From positions 1 through 54,401 of the forward strand of contig JAQBYB010000012.1 in the NCBI GenBank assembly GCA_027624235.1: a DNA stretch of 54,401 nt, in the 5' to 3' direction. Position numbers and translations under genes: made by a program. Of the stretch, positions 8,255 through 16,727 are shown one piece after another (the stretch's first letter is position 1; each line of letters opens with the position of its first letter). A model generated the notes under the pieces. That model did not search any database. It was not told the DNA's origin and worked only from the letters and a program-made list of their open reading frames with translations. This stretch comes from Pseudomonadota bacterium (GTDB lineage Bacteria > Pseudomonadota > Alphaproteobacteria > Rhodospirillales > Casp-alpha2).

Positions 8255-8382
8255 GATTGACTCCTTCAAAATCAGGGAATCGATGCCTTATGGTGGGTCA
8301 GCAGCCCCCCGCCCGTCAACCCGTTGTTAGTGGCCTTGCACCGGCATAGGCCCTATGGCATTGTGCGCGCGCTTCACCTAAC

Positions 8383-8457
8383 GCCGCCGTAGCTCAGGGG
8401 TAGAGCACGCCATTGGTAATGGCGAGGTCGTAAGTTCGATTCTTACCGGCGGCACCA
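8383..8457 (+). tRNA. tRNA-Thr (GGT)
   Basis: A 75-nt cloverleaf with encoded CCA: acceptor stem GCCGCCG/CGGCGGC, D-arm AGCTCAGGGGTAGAGC, anticodon stem CGCCA/TGGCG with loop TTGGTAA (anticodon GGT), T-loop TTCGATT. The multicopper oxidase gene begins only 19 nt after the CCA. Confidence 0.97.
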
Positions 8458-8476
8458 TTTTTTCTCTGATTTTTTG

Positions 8477-9892
8477 ATGATATCTCGAAGAAATTTTTTA
8501 AGTGTCAGCGCCGCTACGTTCGGCGCGGCGCTAACCCTTCCGCCGTTTCGCTTAAACGCGGACGAGAGCAAGCCGTATCAAATCCTTGCAGCAAAACCCG
8601 GAACCGCGCCGCTGGCCGGTGCCAACGCGCCGCCGGTCAAGGTCTGGGCCTATCAGGGCCAAGTGCCGGGACCGGTGATCCGCGCCCGGCGCGGCGAAAA
8701 AATCCGGGTCCGGTTGAACAACGGATTGGCGCAGCCGACCACCATCCACTGGCACGGCATCCGCATCGACAACGCCATGGACGGGGTGCCGGGGCTGACC
8801 CAGGACGCCGTCCAGCCCGGCAAGACGTTTGATTATTCGTTCACCGTGCCCGACGCCGGCACCTATTGGTATCACCCCCATCATTTATCCTGGGAACAGG
8901 TCGCCCGTGGCCTGTACGGGCTGTTGATCGTCGAGGAAGAAACGCCGCCGATGGTCGACCGGGAACTGCCCTTCGTCGCCGATGACTGGCGGCTGAACAA
9001 GGCGGGCCAGATCGACGACGCCAGCTTCGGCAACTTGGGCGATTGGTCGCACGGCGGCAGGATGGGCAACTGGCTGACCGTCAACGGCCTTACCGACCCG
9101 GAAATTCCGGTGCGCGGCGGGGAACGGATCAGGCTGCGCATGGTCAACACCGCCAACGCCCGCGTGCTGGCTTTTGATTTCGCCCCCCTGACCGCCCAGG
9201 TCATCGCGCTGGACGGCCAACCGGTTTCGCCCTGGACGCTGGGGGCCGGCGGCCTTCGCCTGGCGCCGGGTCAGCGCGCCGATATCATCCTCGACATCCC
9301 TGCCGAACCGGGGGCCATCCTCCCGATCCAGGAAGTGTCGACCCGAAACCCGATCAAGGCGGCGACGTTCAAGGTCGCCGCGGGGCAACCGCTGCGGGCG
9401 ATCTCGCCAAACGATCCCATCGTGCTTGCCCCCAACAGGCTCCTCGCCGCCCCGACACTGGATAGCGCGCAACTGATCGAGTTGCTGATGGAAGGCGGCG
9501 CCATGGGCGGGCTTCGCCAAGGCTCCATCGACGGCGCCATGGTGAGCATCGAGGAACTGGTCCAGAAAAAACTGGTCTGGGCCTTCAACGGCGCCGTCGG
9601 CATGCAGAAGAAACCGCTGGCGACCATCCCCAGGGGCCGCACGGCGGTCATCAACATGGTCAACCGCACCGCCTTCCCCCACGCCATGCACCTGCACGGG
9701 CATCACTTCCGCGTCGTCGAGCGCAACGGCAAAACCGTCCACGGCGCACCGTGGCGGGATACCGAACTGGCAAATCCCGACGAACGGGTGCGCATCGCCT
9801 TCGTCGCCGACAACCCCGGCAAATGGCTGTTCCACTGCCACACACTGGAGCACACCGCCGCCGGCATGGTGACCTGGGTCGAGGTCGTCTGA
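8477..9892 (+). CDS. Multicopper oxidase, Tat-exported
   Basis: A 471-residue periplasmic laccase/CueO-type oxidase with three cupredoxin domains. The N-terminus has a twin-arginine signal (SRRNFL, then a hydrophobic stretch). All four copper-ligand motifs are visible: HWHG near residue 93, YWYHPHH near 135, HAMHLHGHHF near 400 and HCHTLEHTAAGM near 457. These provide the type 1 and trinuclear copper sites. It probably oxidises Cu(I), metals or phenolics using O2; the substrate is unknown. ATG 8477 is taken as start, with a TTG just before it. No clear ribosome site precedes it, and the gene starts 19 nt after tRNA-Thr, so it may share that transcript. Confidence 0.9.
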   Translation: MISRRNFLSVSAATFGAALTLPPFRLNADESKPYQILAAKPGTAPLAGANAPPVKVWAYQGQVPGPVIRARRGEKIRVRLNNGLAQPTTIHWHGIRIDNAMDGVPGLTQDAVQPGKTFDYSFTVPDAGTYWYHPHHLSWEQVARGLYGLLIVEEETPPMVDRELPFVADDWRLNKAGQIDDASFGNLGDWSHGGRMGNWLTVNGLTDPEIPVRGGERIRLRMVNTANARVLAFDFAPLTAQVIALDGQPVSPWTLGAGGLRLAPGQRADIILDIPAEPGAILPIQEVSTRNPIKAATFKVAAGQPLRAISPNDPIVLAPNRLLAAPTLDSAQLIELLMEGGAMGGLRQGSIDGAMVSIEELVQKKLVWAFNGAVGMQKKPLATIPRGRTAVINMVNRTAFPHAMHLHGHHFRVVERNGKTVHGAPWRDTELANPDERVRIAFVADNPGKWLFHCHTLEHTAAGMVTWVEVV

Positions 9893-9899
9893 GACGGCC

Positions 9900-10313
9900 T
9901 CAATAACCCATAATCTGGCTGAAAATGATGATGTTTCCTGCCCAACCGGTGGCGAAGGCGAGGGTGCGGCCCCAGGGGATTCCAGCGGTGTGCAGGACGA
10001 TCTGGGCGATTCTGGCCCAAAAGAAAATCCGTGCCCCCAACGCCGTCGTCTCATTGGCCATCCCGGTGACATGGGCGATCAGCACCAAAGCCGCGAACGG
10101 CGCCAGGTTTTCGACCAAGTTCATGTGCGCCCGGTAAAGCCGCTGTCCCCATTGGGGCAAGCCTTCATAGCTGGGCACTGGATAGCCGACCATCCGGCCC
10201 AAGCCGAAGGTCTTGATCGCCAGTAGAATATACGGCACCCACATCAGGATGCAGATAAAGGCCGAATAGGCCAAAAGCTGCATATCGATACTCATAGCGA
10301 TGGAAACTTTCAT
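9900..10313 (-). CDS. MAPEG family membrane protein
   Basis: A 137-residue inner-membrane protein of about four hydrophobic segments. It carries the bacterial MAPEG signature RAHMNLVENLAPFAAL at residues 61-76 (the RxxxNxxE motif), the glutathione-binding element of this family. Likely a glutathione-dependent detoxification enzyme; the substrate is unknown. GGAGGG precedes the ATG at 10313 by 7 nt. It converges on the multicopper oxidase gene with a 7-nt gap. It differs clearly in sequence and base composition from the MAPEG gene at 135-599, so the two are not a recent duplication. Confidence 0.9.
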   Translation of the reverse strand: MKVSIAMSIDMQLLAYSAFICILMWVPYILLAIKTFGLGRMVGYPVPSYEGLPQWGQRLYRAHMNLVENLAPFAALVLIAHVTGMANETTALGARIFFWARIAQIVLHTAGIPWGRTLAFATGWAGNIIIFSQIMGY

Positions 10314-10354
10314 AACGCGTCCCTCCTGTTGCTGTTAAAAACTCTCCGATAAGC

Positions 10355-12439
10355 CTACAAATCCTCGAAGCCTTCGCCCTCCCCGGCCAGCCGTTTCAGT
10401 AACTGAGACGGCGTGAACAGGTTGCCGTGGGTTTCGGCCAGGCGGCACAGCGCCTCATAGACCACCTTCAGGCCGACCTGATCGGCATGGAACATCGGCC
10501 CGCCCCGGTGCGCCGGGAAACCGTAGCCGTAGACCCAGATGATGTCGATATCCGACGCCCGCAATGCCAACCCCTCATCCAAAATCTTGGCGCCCTCGTT
10601 AATCAGCGTATAGAGGCAGCGTTCCCGGATTTCCTGATCGTTTATGTCGCGGCGCTCAAACCCCAATTCCGCGGAAACGCCGAGGATGGTCTCTTCGACC
10701 ACCGCATCGGCGATCGGGGCGCGGCTGCCATCTTCGTATCTGTACCACCCGGCGCCGGTTTTCTGGCCGAAGCGGCCCAGCTCACACAGCCGGTCGGCAA
10801 TCGGCGAATAGCGCTCCTCAGTTGGTCTTGTGGCAGCGCGGCGTTGGCGTATGCGCCAGCTGACATCAAGTCCGGCGACATCACCGACGGCAAACGGCCC
10901 CATGGCGAAGCCGACATCATAGATCACTTTATCGATCTGCTGCGGCAGCGCGCCTTCTTCGAGCAGGAATTGCGCCTGCCGGGTGTAGTGATGGTACATG
11001 CGGTTGCCGACGAAGCCGTCGCAGTTTCCAACCAGGACGCCGACCTTGCTTAAACGACGCGCCAACGCCAGCACCGTGGCGATGGTCTGGGCCGAGGTCT
11101 CGGCGCCGCGTACGGTTTCCAACAACCGCATGATGTTGGCGGGGCTGAAAAAATGGGTGCCGATGACCCGGTCCGCACGATTGGTGGCGGCGGCGATTTC
11201 GTCAATGTCCAGTGTCGAGGTGTTGGTGGCGAGAATGGCGTCCGGTTTACAAACCCTATCCAGCTTGGCGAAGATGTCTTTCTTGATGTCCATATCCTCG
11301 AACGCCGCCTCGATGATAATGTCGGCATCCTTGAGGTCGCCGATGTCGGTGGTGCCCCGGATCAGGCCCAGACAGGCATTCTTGCCGGCCTCGGACAGCC
11401 TCCCGCGCTTGACCGACCCGTCGCAGGCCTTGCTGATGCGGCTTAGGCCCTTTTCCAACACGTCGGCATCGGTTTCCAGAATCCGTACCGGAATGCCGGC
11501 ATCGGCGAAACACATGGCGATGCCGGCGCCCATGGTGCCGCAACCGATCACCGCCGCACTCTTGATCGAAAGGACCGGGGTGTCACGCGGCACGTCAGGG
11601 ATTTTGGCGGCCTCGCGTTCGGCGAAGAAGACATGGCGCTGGCCTTTCGATTGCGCCGATTCCCGGCATTCAAGAAAAAGCGCGCGCTCCCTCTTCAGGC
11701 CGTCATCGAAGGAAAGCTTGGTGGCGTTCTCGACGCTTTCGATGCAATGCCAGGGCGCGATCAGGCCACGGGCGCGGCGCTCAATCTTTTTGCGTCCGTC
11801 CTCGAAGAAACCGGGTTCGGGCTCAATCACCGTCAGGTCACGGATGCGGGCCAGGGGTTTATTCGCGCACGCACCGGCGAAGACGATCGCCGCTTCAAGC
11901 AGGTCACCATCGGCAATCTCATCCAGTATGCCGATGGCCAAGGCCTTGTCGGCCGGCACCGGCTTGCCGCTAAGAATAACGCTCAGCGCCGCCTTAACCC
12001 CGATCAGCCGGGGCAGGCGTTGGGTGCCGCCGGCGCCGGGTATCAGCCCGAGCGTAATTTCGGGCAGGGCAACCTTGGCCGCCGCGTCGGCGATGCGGTA
12101 ATGACAGCCCAGCGGCAGCTCGAACCCGCCACCAAAAGCAACGCCGTGAATAGCGGCAACGACGGGCTTCGAACACATTTCAATTTTTTCGATGACCGCG
12201 GGCAGTTGCGGCTCCTCCGGGGGCTGGCCGAATTCGCGGATATCGGCGCCGCCGCAAAAACATCGCCCCGCCCCGGTCAGCACAATCGCCCGGACCGCAG
12301 CGTCGGCCTCGGCGCGCTCAACGGCCTCAAACACACCCCGGCGAACATCGATGCCGAGCGCGTTGACCGGCGGGCTGTTCAGCGTGATGACGGCAACACC
12401 GCCCTGTACTTTAAAATAGACCAGATCGCTCGTTGTTAT
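10355..12439 (-). CDS. Fused enoyl-CoA hydratase / 3-hydroxyacyl-CoA dehydrogenase (FadB/FadJ type)
   Basis: Multifunctional beta-oxidation enzyme of about 694 residues. The crotonase domain comes first ([53 protein letters not shown]). The NAD-binding domain begins with [13 protein letters not shown] and carries the catalytic-His segment [16 protein letters not shown]. The C-terminal domain ends with the [13 protein letters not shown] signature. The frame has no ATG, GTG or TTG before the conserved N-terminus; the first such codon, GTG 12334, would remove about 35 residues of the crotonase domain. ATA at 12437-12439, 7 nt after GGGAG, gives the expected start (M)[10 protein letters not shown]. 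So either an AUA start or a mutated ATG is used. There is no thiolase (fadA) partner nearby. Confidence 0.88.
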   Translation of the reverse strand: MTTSDLVYFKVQGGVAVITLNSPPVNALGIDVRRGVFEAVERAEADAAVRAIVLTGAGRCFCGGADIREFGQPPEEPQLPAVIEKIEMCSKPVVAAIHGVAFGGGFELPLGCHYRIADAAAKVALPEITLGLIPGAGGTQRLPRLIGVKAALSVILSGKPVPADKALAIGILDEIADGDLLEAAIVFAGACANKPLARIRDLTVIEPEPGFFEDGRKKIERRARGLIAPWHCIESVENATKLSFDDGLKRERALFLECRESAQSKGQRHVFFAEREAAKIPDVPRDTPVLSIKSAAVIGCGTMGAGIAMCFADAGIPVRILETDADVLEKGLSRISKACDGSVKRGRLSEAGKNACLGLIRGTTDIGDLKDADIIIEAAFEDMDIKKDIFAKLDRVCKPDAILATNTSTLDIDEIAAATNRADRVIGTHFFSPANIMRLLETVRGAETSAQTIATVLALARRLSKVGVLVGNCDGFVGNRMYHHYTRQAQFLLEEGALPQQIDKVIYDVGFAMGPFAVGDVAGLDVSWRIRQRRAATRPTEERYSPIADRLCELGRFGQKTGAGWYRYEDGSRAPIADAVVEETILGVSAELGFERRDINDQEIRERCLYTLINEGAKILDEGLALRASDIDIIWVYGYGFPAHRGGPMFHADQVGLKVVYEALCRLAETHGNLFTPSQLLKRLAGEGEGFEDL

Positions 12440-12561
12440 TGTTATTCTCCCAAATCCAGAAGCCGGTTTTTCTTGTACCCTTCCGGGCCGGAAATTTCAG
12501 CACCCTTTCGCCGTTGAATATGATACATCGTCTTAGAAGAAACCAAGGAGAACCAACCGAC

Positions 12562-12981
12562 ATGAAATACCTACACACCATGGTGCGGGTCACCGACATC
12601 GACGCGTCCCTGGATTTTTATTGCACCAAACTGGGCCTTACTGAAATCCGCCGCAAGGACATTGAGGCCGGACGCTTTACCCTTATATTTTTAGCCGCCC
12701 CGGAAAGTCCCGACGCCCAGGTTGAATTGACCTACAACTGGGACCCGGAACCCTATCCCGTCGGGCGTAATTTCGGCCATCTGGCCTTCGCCGTCGACAA
12801 TATCTTTGAGACCTGTCAGCACCTGATGGACGGCGGCGTTACCATCAATCGCCCGCCCCGTGATGGCCGCATGGCCTTCATCCGGTCGCCGGACGGCATC
12901 TCCATCGAATTGTTGCAAAAGGGCGAGGCCCTAGCGGTGGTCGAGCCTTGGGCGTCCATGGAAAGCACCGGCGAGTGGTAG
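12562..12981 (+). CDS. gloA: Lactoylglutathione lyase (glyoxalase I)
   Basis: A 139-residue cytoplasmic enzyme that converts the methylglyoxal-glutathione hemithioacetal to S-lactoylglutathione. The metal ligands of the GlxI fold are in place: H5 ([10 protein letters not shown]), E55 (VELTYNW), H73 (FGHLAF) and E116 (ISIELLQ). The length and lack of insertions resemble the E. coli Ni-dependent form. AAGGAG lies 11 nt before the ATG at 12562. It is divergent from the beta-oxidation gene and followed by a 171-bp palindromic element. Confidence 0.95.
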   Translation: MKYLHTMVRVTDIDASLDFYCTKLGLTEIRRKDIEAGRFTLIFLAAPESPDAQVELTYNWDPEPYPVGRNFGHLAFAVDNIFETCQHLMDGGVTINRPPRDGRMAFIRSPDGISIELLQKGEALAVVEPWASMESTGEW

Positions 12982-12988
12982 ACGCCCA

Positions 12989-13159
12989 AGAGTCTTTCTG
13001 GCTAATATTGACCCACTCTGACCGAGGGCCTTTGGGCTTGGCGGTCGTCCGCCGCGTTGCGCCGCTTGCCCGATGCCCCGCATCGCGCCGCACGGCGCGC
13101 CGAACGGACCGACTCGCCACAGGCCATCAGAGAGGGTCAATATTAGCCAGAAAGACTCT
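12989..13159. mobile_element. 171-bp MITE-like element
   Basis: Terminal inverted repeats of 33 bp with one mismatch (12989-13021 and 13127-13159); the outer 26 bp are perfect. The interior is also an imperfect palindrome and codes for nothing. It lies between gloA and the N-formylglutamate amidohydrolase gene. I see no clear target duplication. This form suggests a non-autonomous element mobilised by a transposase located elsewhere. Confidence 0.75.
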
Positions 13160-13168
13160 ATTTACGGC

Positions 13169-13174
13169 TATAAT
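13169..13174 (+). promoter_or_regulatory. TATAAT box suggesting a leaderless start
   Basis: A perfect TATAAT ends 6 nt before the ATG at 13181, so transcription would begin at about the start codon. No ribosome-binding sequence precedes that ATG, which fits a leaderless mRNA. The -35 position falls in the right end of the MITE-like element and matches the consensus poorly. Confidence 0.5.
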
Positions 13175-13180
13175 CCGTTT

Positions 13181-13993
13181 ATGGTTGAACGTGTTCCCAG
13201 CAGTGATGAAACGGTGGAATCCCTGATTGGTCCAGACGACCCCGCCGCCTTTGAGGCCGTCAACGCCGATGGCGGGGCGGCCCTGCAACTGGTTTGCGAT
13301 CATGCCAGCCGGGTGGTTCCGGCATCGTTGGCAGGCCTCGGCCTCGACGACGACCAGTTTGACCGCCACATCGCCTATGACATCGGCGCCGCCGACGTTA
13401 CCCGTCTGCTGGCCCAAACCCTGGATGCCCAAGCGGTGTTGGCCGGCTATTCCCGGCTGGTGATCGACGTCAACCGGCCGCCGGGGCACCCTGAATCGAT
13501 TCCCCAAGTCAGCGACCACACCCCGATTCCCGGCAATCAGGGCTTGGGCGAAGAAGAACACAACAGGCGCGTGGCGGAATTTTTCGAGCCCTATCACGAC
13601 GCCATCATGGAAGACCTGGGCCACCTGTGGCGGCGGGGAAAGCCGCCGGCGTTGTTTTCCATCCACAGTTTCAGCCCTGAATTCGGCGACGCGGTACGGC
13701 CCTGGGACGTCGGCGTGCTGTGGAACCATGATCCCCGCATCGCCATGCCCCTGATTGATACGCTGGCGGCCAAGGGCCTCAAGGTCGGCGATAACCTGCC
13801 CTATTCGGGGCGCGACCTGGCCTATACCATCAACCTGCACGGCGGCGCGGCGGGGCTGGCTAACTGCGCCGTCGAGATCAACCAGAACCAAGTCCGCGAT
13901 GCCGTCGGGATCGAACGCTGGGCCGGGATTCTCACCGAGGTGATGGCAGAGATTCTGGACACCGACGACATCCACCGGGTTCAGGAGTACTAA
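13181..13993 (+). CDS. N-formylglutamate amidohydrolase family protein
   Basis: A 270-residue protein of the FGase family (HutG-like), which releases formate from N-formyl-L-glutamate. Family features include CDHASRVVP early on, VIDVNRPPGHPESIPQVSD, and FSIHSFSP, whose His/Asp/Glu residues are likely metal ligands. The frame is open further upstream, but that part is the MITE-like element, so ATG 13181 is the real start. There are no other hut genes, and the next gene is a GCS2-type ligase starting 2 nt later. The pair is common in alphaproteobacteria and may handle a formylated or glutamyl compound other than the histidine breakdown product. Confidence 0.88.
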   Translation: MVERVPSSDETVESLIGPDDPAAFEAVNADGGAALQLVCDHASRVVPASLAGLGLDDDQFDRHIAYDIGAADVTRLLAQTLDAQAVLAGYSRLVIDVNRPPGHPESIPQVSDHTPIPGNQGLGEEEHNRRVAEFFEPYHDAIMEDLGHLWRRGKPPALFSIHSFSPEFGDAVRPWDVGVLWNHDPRIAMPLIDTLAAKGLKVGDNLPYSGRDLAYTINLHGGAAGLANCAVEINQNQVRDAVGIERWAGILTEVMAEILDTDDIHRVQEY

Positions 13994-13994
13994 C

Positions 13995-15131
13995 ATGGCC
14001 GCCCCGGAACCGAGCTTCACCATCGGCATCGAAGAGGAATACCTGCTGGTTGACCTGCAAACCCGGGACGTCGCCAGCAACCCGCCGGAAGCGCTGTTCA
14101 AGGCCTGCCAGAAACGCATCAAGGGGGTGGTGTCGCGTGAATTCCTGAAGGCCCAGATCGAGGTCAACACCGAAATCTCAACCAATGTCGCCGACGCCCG
14201 CAACAACCTGGCCGAACTCAGGACCGCCGTTGTTGAAATCGCCGGGGAATACGGTCTGGCGCCGATTGCCGCCGGCACCCACCCCTTTTCCAACTGGCAG
14301 GAACAGGCCCACACCAACCGCCAACGCTACAACGTCATTGCCAAGGACTTGCAAACCGTGGTCCGCCGGTTAATGACCTGCGGCATGCATGTGCACGTCG
14401 GCATCGACGACGATGAGTTGCGCATCGATCTGTTAAACCAGGTCAGCTATTTCCTGCCGCACCTATTGGCATTCAGCACCTCGTCGCCGTTTTGGCGGGG
14501 TGAGAATACGGGGTTGAAGTCATACCGGTTGAGCGTATTCAATGAGTTGCCCCGCACCGGCCTGCCCGACGTTTTTGAATCCTGGCCGGAATATCAGCGC
14601 CATGTCGATGCCCTGGTCAACGCCGGGCTCATCGAAGACGCCTCCAAGCTGTGGTGGGATGTGCGCCCCAGCCAACGCTATCCGACCCTGGAAATGCGGA
14701 TCACCGATGTCTGCACCCGTATCGACGATGCGGTTTCAATCGCCGCCTTGTTCATGTGCATCCTGCGCATGCTCTACCGGTTGAAAAAATCCAACCAGCG
14801 ATGGCGTCAATATGCCTCCATGCTGGTCGAGGAAAACCGCTGGCGGGCACAGCGCTATGGCCTCGACGAAGGATTGGTGGACTTCGGCAGAGGCGAGATT
14901 GTGCCCTGCTCGACCCTTTTAGGGGAATTAATCGATCTTGTCGGGGAAGACGCCGATGCCTTGGGCTGCGTCAACGAGATTGGGCACCTGAAGACGATCA
15001 TCAAGAAAGGCACCTCCAGCCACCGCCAGCTGGAGACTTATGCCAAAGCCTTGAACAAAGGCGCCAGCCAGCACGATGCCCTGGTCAAAGTCGTTGATCT
15101 GCTGATTAAGGAAACCCGGAATACCGGGTAG
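13995..15131 (+). CDS. YbdK-type carboxylate-amine ligase (glutamate-cysteine ligase 2 family)
   Basis: A 378-residue ATP-dependent ligase of the GCS2 family. The N-terminal FTIGIEEEYLLVD supplies metal- and glutamate-binding acids, and CGMHVHVGI and the Arg-containing TLEMRITDVCTR are family signatures. YbdK of E. coli has weak glutamate-cysteine ligase activity, and the true substrate is unsettled. The ATG at 13995 begins one base after the stop codon of the N-formylglutamate amidohydrolase gene, so the two are an operon and probably coupled. Confidence 0.9.
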   Translation: MAAPEPSFTIGIEEEYLLVDLQTRDVASNPPEALFKACQKRIKGVVSREFLKAQIEVNTEISTNVADARNNLAELRTAVVEIAGEYGLAPIAAGTHPFSNWQEQAHTNRQRYNVIAKDLQTVVRRLMTCGMHVHVGIDDDELRIDLLNQVSYFLPHLLAFSTSSPFWRGENTGLKSYRLSVFNELPRTGLPDVFESWPEYQRHVDALVNAGLIEDASKLWWDVRPSQRYPTLEMRITDVCTRIDDAVSIAALFMCILRMLYRLKKSNQRWRQYASMLVEENRWRAQRYGLDEGLVDFGRGEIVPCSTLLGELIDLVGEDADALGCVNEIGHLKTIIKKGTSSHRQLETYAKALNKGASQHDALVKVVDLLIKETRNTG

Positions 15132-15135
15132 AGGT

Positions 15136-15159
15136 GGGCAGGCCCCTTACCTCCTGCCC
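15136..15159. terminator. Bidirectional hairpin between convergent genes
   Basis: A perfect 7-bp stem GGGCAGG/CCTGCCC with a 10-nt loop fills the 31-nt gap between the YbdK-like ligase gene and the response regulator gene. It could stop both transcripts. No T-run follows, so efficiency is uncertain. Confidence 0.45.
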
Positions 15160-15162
15160 TTC

Positions 15163-16227
15163 CTAATTGATCATCGTTTCCTGGGAGGCGATGGCCTTCT
15201 TCAAGGATGCCAACAGGGTGCGGCCGATTTGGCCGCCGTCGCCGGCGACTTTTTCGCGCAGTACGGCCCGCATGGCGTCGATGTGGGCCTTGACGATGCC
15301 GACCGCGTTGTCGTCTTCGCGGCAGCCTTCGCCGGTGGCATCGTACAGCATCTTGCCGAAGGTGGAGATCAACGGATAGCCGAAGGTGCCGCCTTGGCCT
15401 CTGAGTTCCAGCGCCAGCAGGTTGATTTGCTGAAAGTACTGCCCGCGCCCTCCCTCCGTTTCAGCTTCCAGCGCCTTGGCGCAATGTTCCGCCAACTTCG
15501 CCAGGTAGCCTTGCGCCCAGGTGGTGAAATCCAGGGCGGCGCGTTCAAGCTGTTCTTCGGCTTGTTCCAAAAGATCGAGGGGTATTTCGGCGGCGCCCTT
15601 GAACCCGGCGCCGCCGGCCTTTTCCTTGAGGTTGTTGGGCAGACGGAAATACCAGACGTCGGTGGGCGCCTTGGGCTTGACGACTTTTTCCGCCGAATAG
15701 ACGATGGTGACATCGCCGTCCTCCTTGAGGCGTCTTTCCGGGTTCGGCGGGTCCTTTTTCATGCGCCGCCGGTCGGGGCCGAAATATTTTGTCGTGGTAA
15801 CGAACTGGCGCGGTTGTTCGATGACCTTGACCAAGTGCTTGTAAACGGACCCGGCCGAAAACGGCTTCGCCAGGAATTCTGTGCAGCCCAGATCACGGGC
15901 CGAATTCACATAGGCCGCGTCGGCGGCGCCGCTGAGCATGAGGAAGGGCGCCATTCGGTTCGTGGAATCCTTAGCCGTCCTTGTCCAGCGAAGGAAAAGC
16001 AGGCCGTTGATGGGCGCCATGACCAGATCGGAAATGATGATATCGGGCGCAATGATGGAACCGCCGGCGCCAAGCGTCTTCATGTAATCGATGGCATCCT
16101 CGCCGTTTTTAGCGGTGGCGATCCTGCCAAACCGGAAATGGTGTAACAAATCCTCAAGTGTTTGGCGGATATAGCCATTATCTTCGATTAGGAAGACACT
16201 TAGCCGACTGAAATCATAACTTCCCAA
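15163..16227 (-). CDS. Response regulator with N-terminal receiver domain and unassigned C-terminal domain
   Basis: About 354 residues. The receiver domain covers roughly residues 8-130: acidic pair in FLIEDNGY, phospho-acceptor Asp in DIIISDLVM, Ser/Thr switch in LMLSGAAD and Lys in FLAKPFS. A basic linker (YFGPDRRRMK) follows, then a mostly helical C-terminal domain (about 210-354) with ALELRGQGGTFGYPL, a motif seen in alphaproteobacterial single-domain-like regulators. No DNA-binding or GGDEF/EAL domain is recognised, so the output is unknown. TTG 16227 follows AAGGGGG by about 7 nt and is preferred to TTG 16248. It is divergent from gapR. Confidence 0.82.
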   Translation of the reverse strand: MGSYDFSRLSVFLIEDNGYIRQTLEDLLHHFRFGRIATAKNGEDAIDYMKTLGAGGSIIAPDIIISDLVMAPINGLLFLRWTRTAKDSTNRMAPFLMLSGAADAAYVNSARDLGCTEFLAKPFSAGSVYKHLVKVIEQPRQFVTTTKYFGPDRRRMKKDPPNPERRLKEDGDVTIVYSAEKVVKPKAPTDVWYFRLPNNLKEKAGGAGFKGAAEIPLDLLEQAEEQLERAALDFTTWAQGYLAKLAEHCAKALEAETEGGRGQYFQQINLLALELRGQGGTFGYPLISTFGKMLYDATGEGCREDDNAVGIVKAHIDAMRAVLREKVAGDGGQIGRTLLASLKKAIASQETMIN

Positions 16228-16278
16228 AACAAAGCCCCCTTCGAGCAATCGCCATCAACCTGCAATACGGCTTTATGG

Positions 16279-16293
16279 TTAAAAACCCATTAA
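16279..16293. promoter_or_regulatory. Candidate CtrA binding site
   Basis: TTAA, seven bases, TTAA: the full CtrA consensus known from Caulobacter. It lies in the region between the divergent response regulator and gapR genes, the only such perfect match I noticed in the window. Control of either gene by CtrA is inference. Confidence 0.45.
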
Positions 16294-16465
16294 TTAAAGG
16301 AATTTGCGGGCCGTTAATAGGCTGAAAAATTGGTCCCCAACACCACCTTGCCAGCTTTCCCAAGCCCGCGTATGGTGCCGTCCGGTCGTTGCTAAGGCGA
16401 CCATTGTACCTGATCGGGACAAAACCCCCGAGCAATAAACTTTGACGGCGGAAGTGGAAGAAATA

Positions 16466-16708
16466 ATGGCGGATGTTGGCGGCGTAGCAGGTGAACGGTT
16501 GAAGTCATTCGTCGAACGTATCGAAAGACTGGAAGAAGAAAAAATTGCCCTCAGCGCCGATATCCGCGAGGTCTACGCCGAAGCCAAGGGCGCCGGTTTC
16601 GATATCAAGGTCATGCGTCATTTGATTCGGCTCCGCAAGATGGACAAGGACGACCGTTCGGAAATGGAAGCCATTCTGGAAGTTTACGAACGCGCCCTTG
16701 ATACTTAA
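16466..16708 (+). CDS. gapR: GapR family DNA-binding protein (DUF2312)
   Basis: An 80-residue protein of the GapR/DUF2312 family. In Caulobacter, GapR is an essential nucleoid protein that binds AT-rich, overtwisted DNA ahead of polymerases and stimulates type II topoisomerases. The long N-terminal helix ERLKSFVERIERLEEEK and the basic GFDIKVMRHLIRLRKMDKD are diagnostic. ATG 16466 has GGAAG about 6 nt upstream and yields the normal length; the frame extends to a TTG at 16442. It converges on cysC with a 19-nt gap. Confidence 0.93.
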   Translation: MADVGGVAGERLKSFVERIERLEEEKIALSADIREVYAEAKGAGFDIKVMRHLIRLRKMDKDDRSEMEAILEVYERALDT

Positions 16709-16727
16709 TAAAGACGGCTTGACCTTA

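Noticed and set aside
8885-10072. Long open frame on the minus strand (395 codons)
   Set aside because: It lies opposite the multicopper oxidase and part of the MAPEG gene. Its composition (Gly/Asp/Arg/Gln-rich) is that of an antisense shadow in GC-rich DNA, and both covered genes have clear family motifs.
13127-14317. 396-codon minus-strand frame
   Set aside because: Shadow of the N-formylglutamate amidohydrolase and YbdK-like genes; no recognisable domain and no ribosome site.
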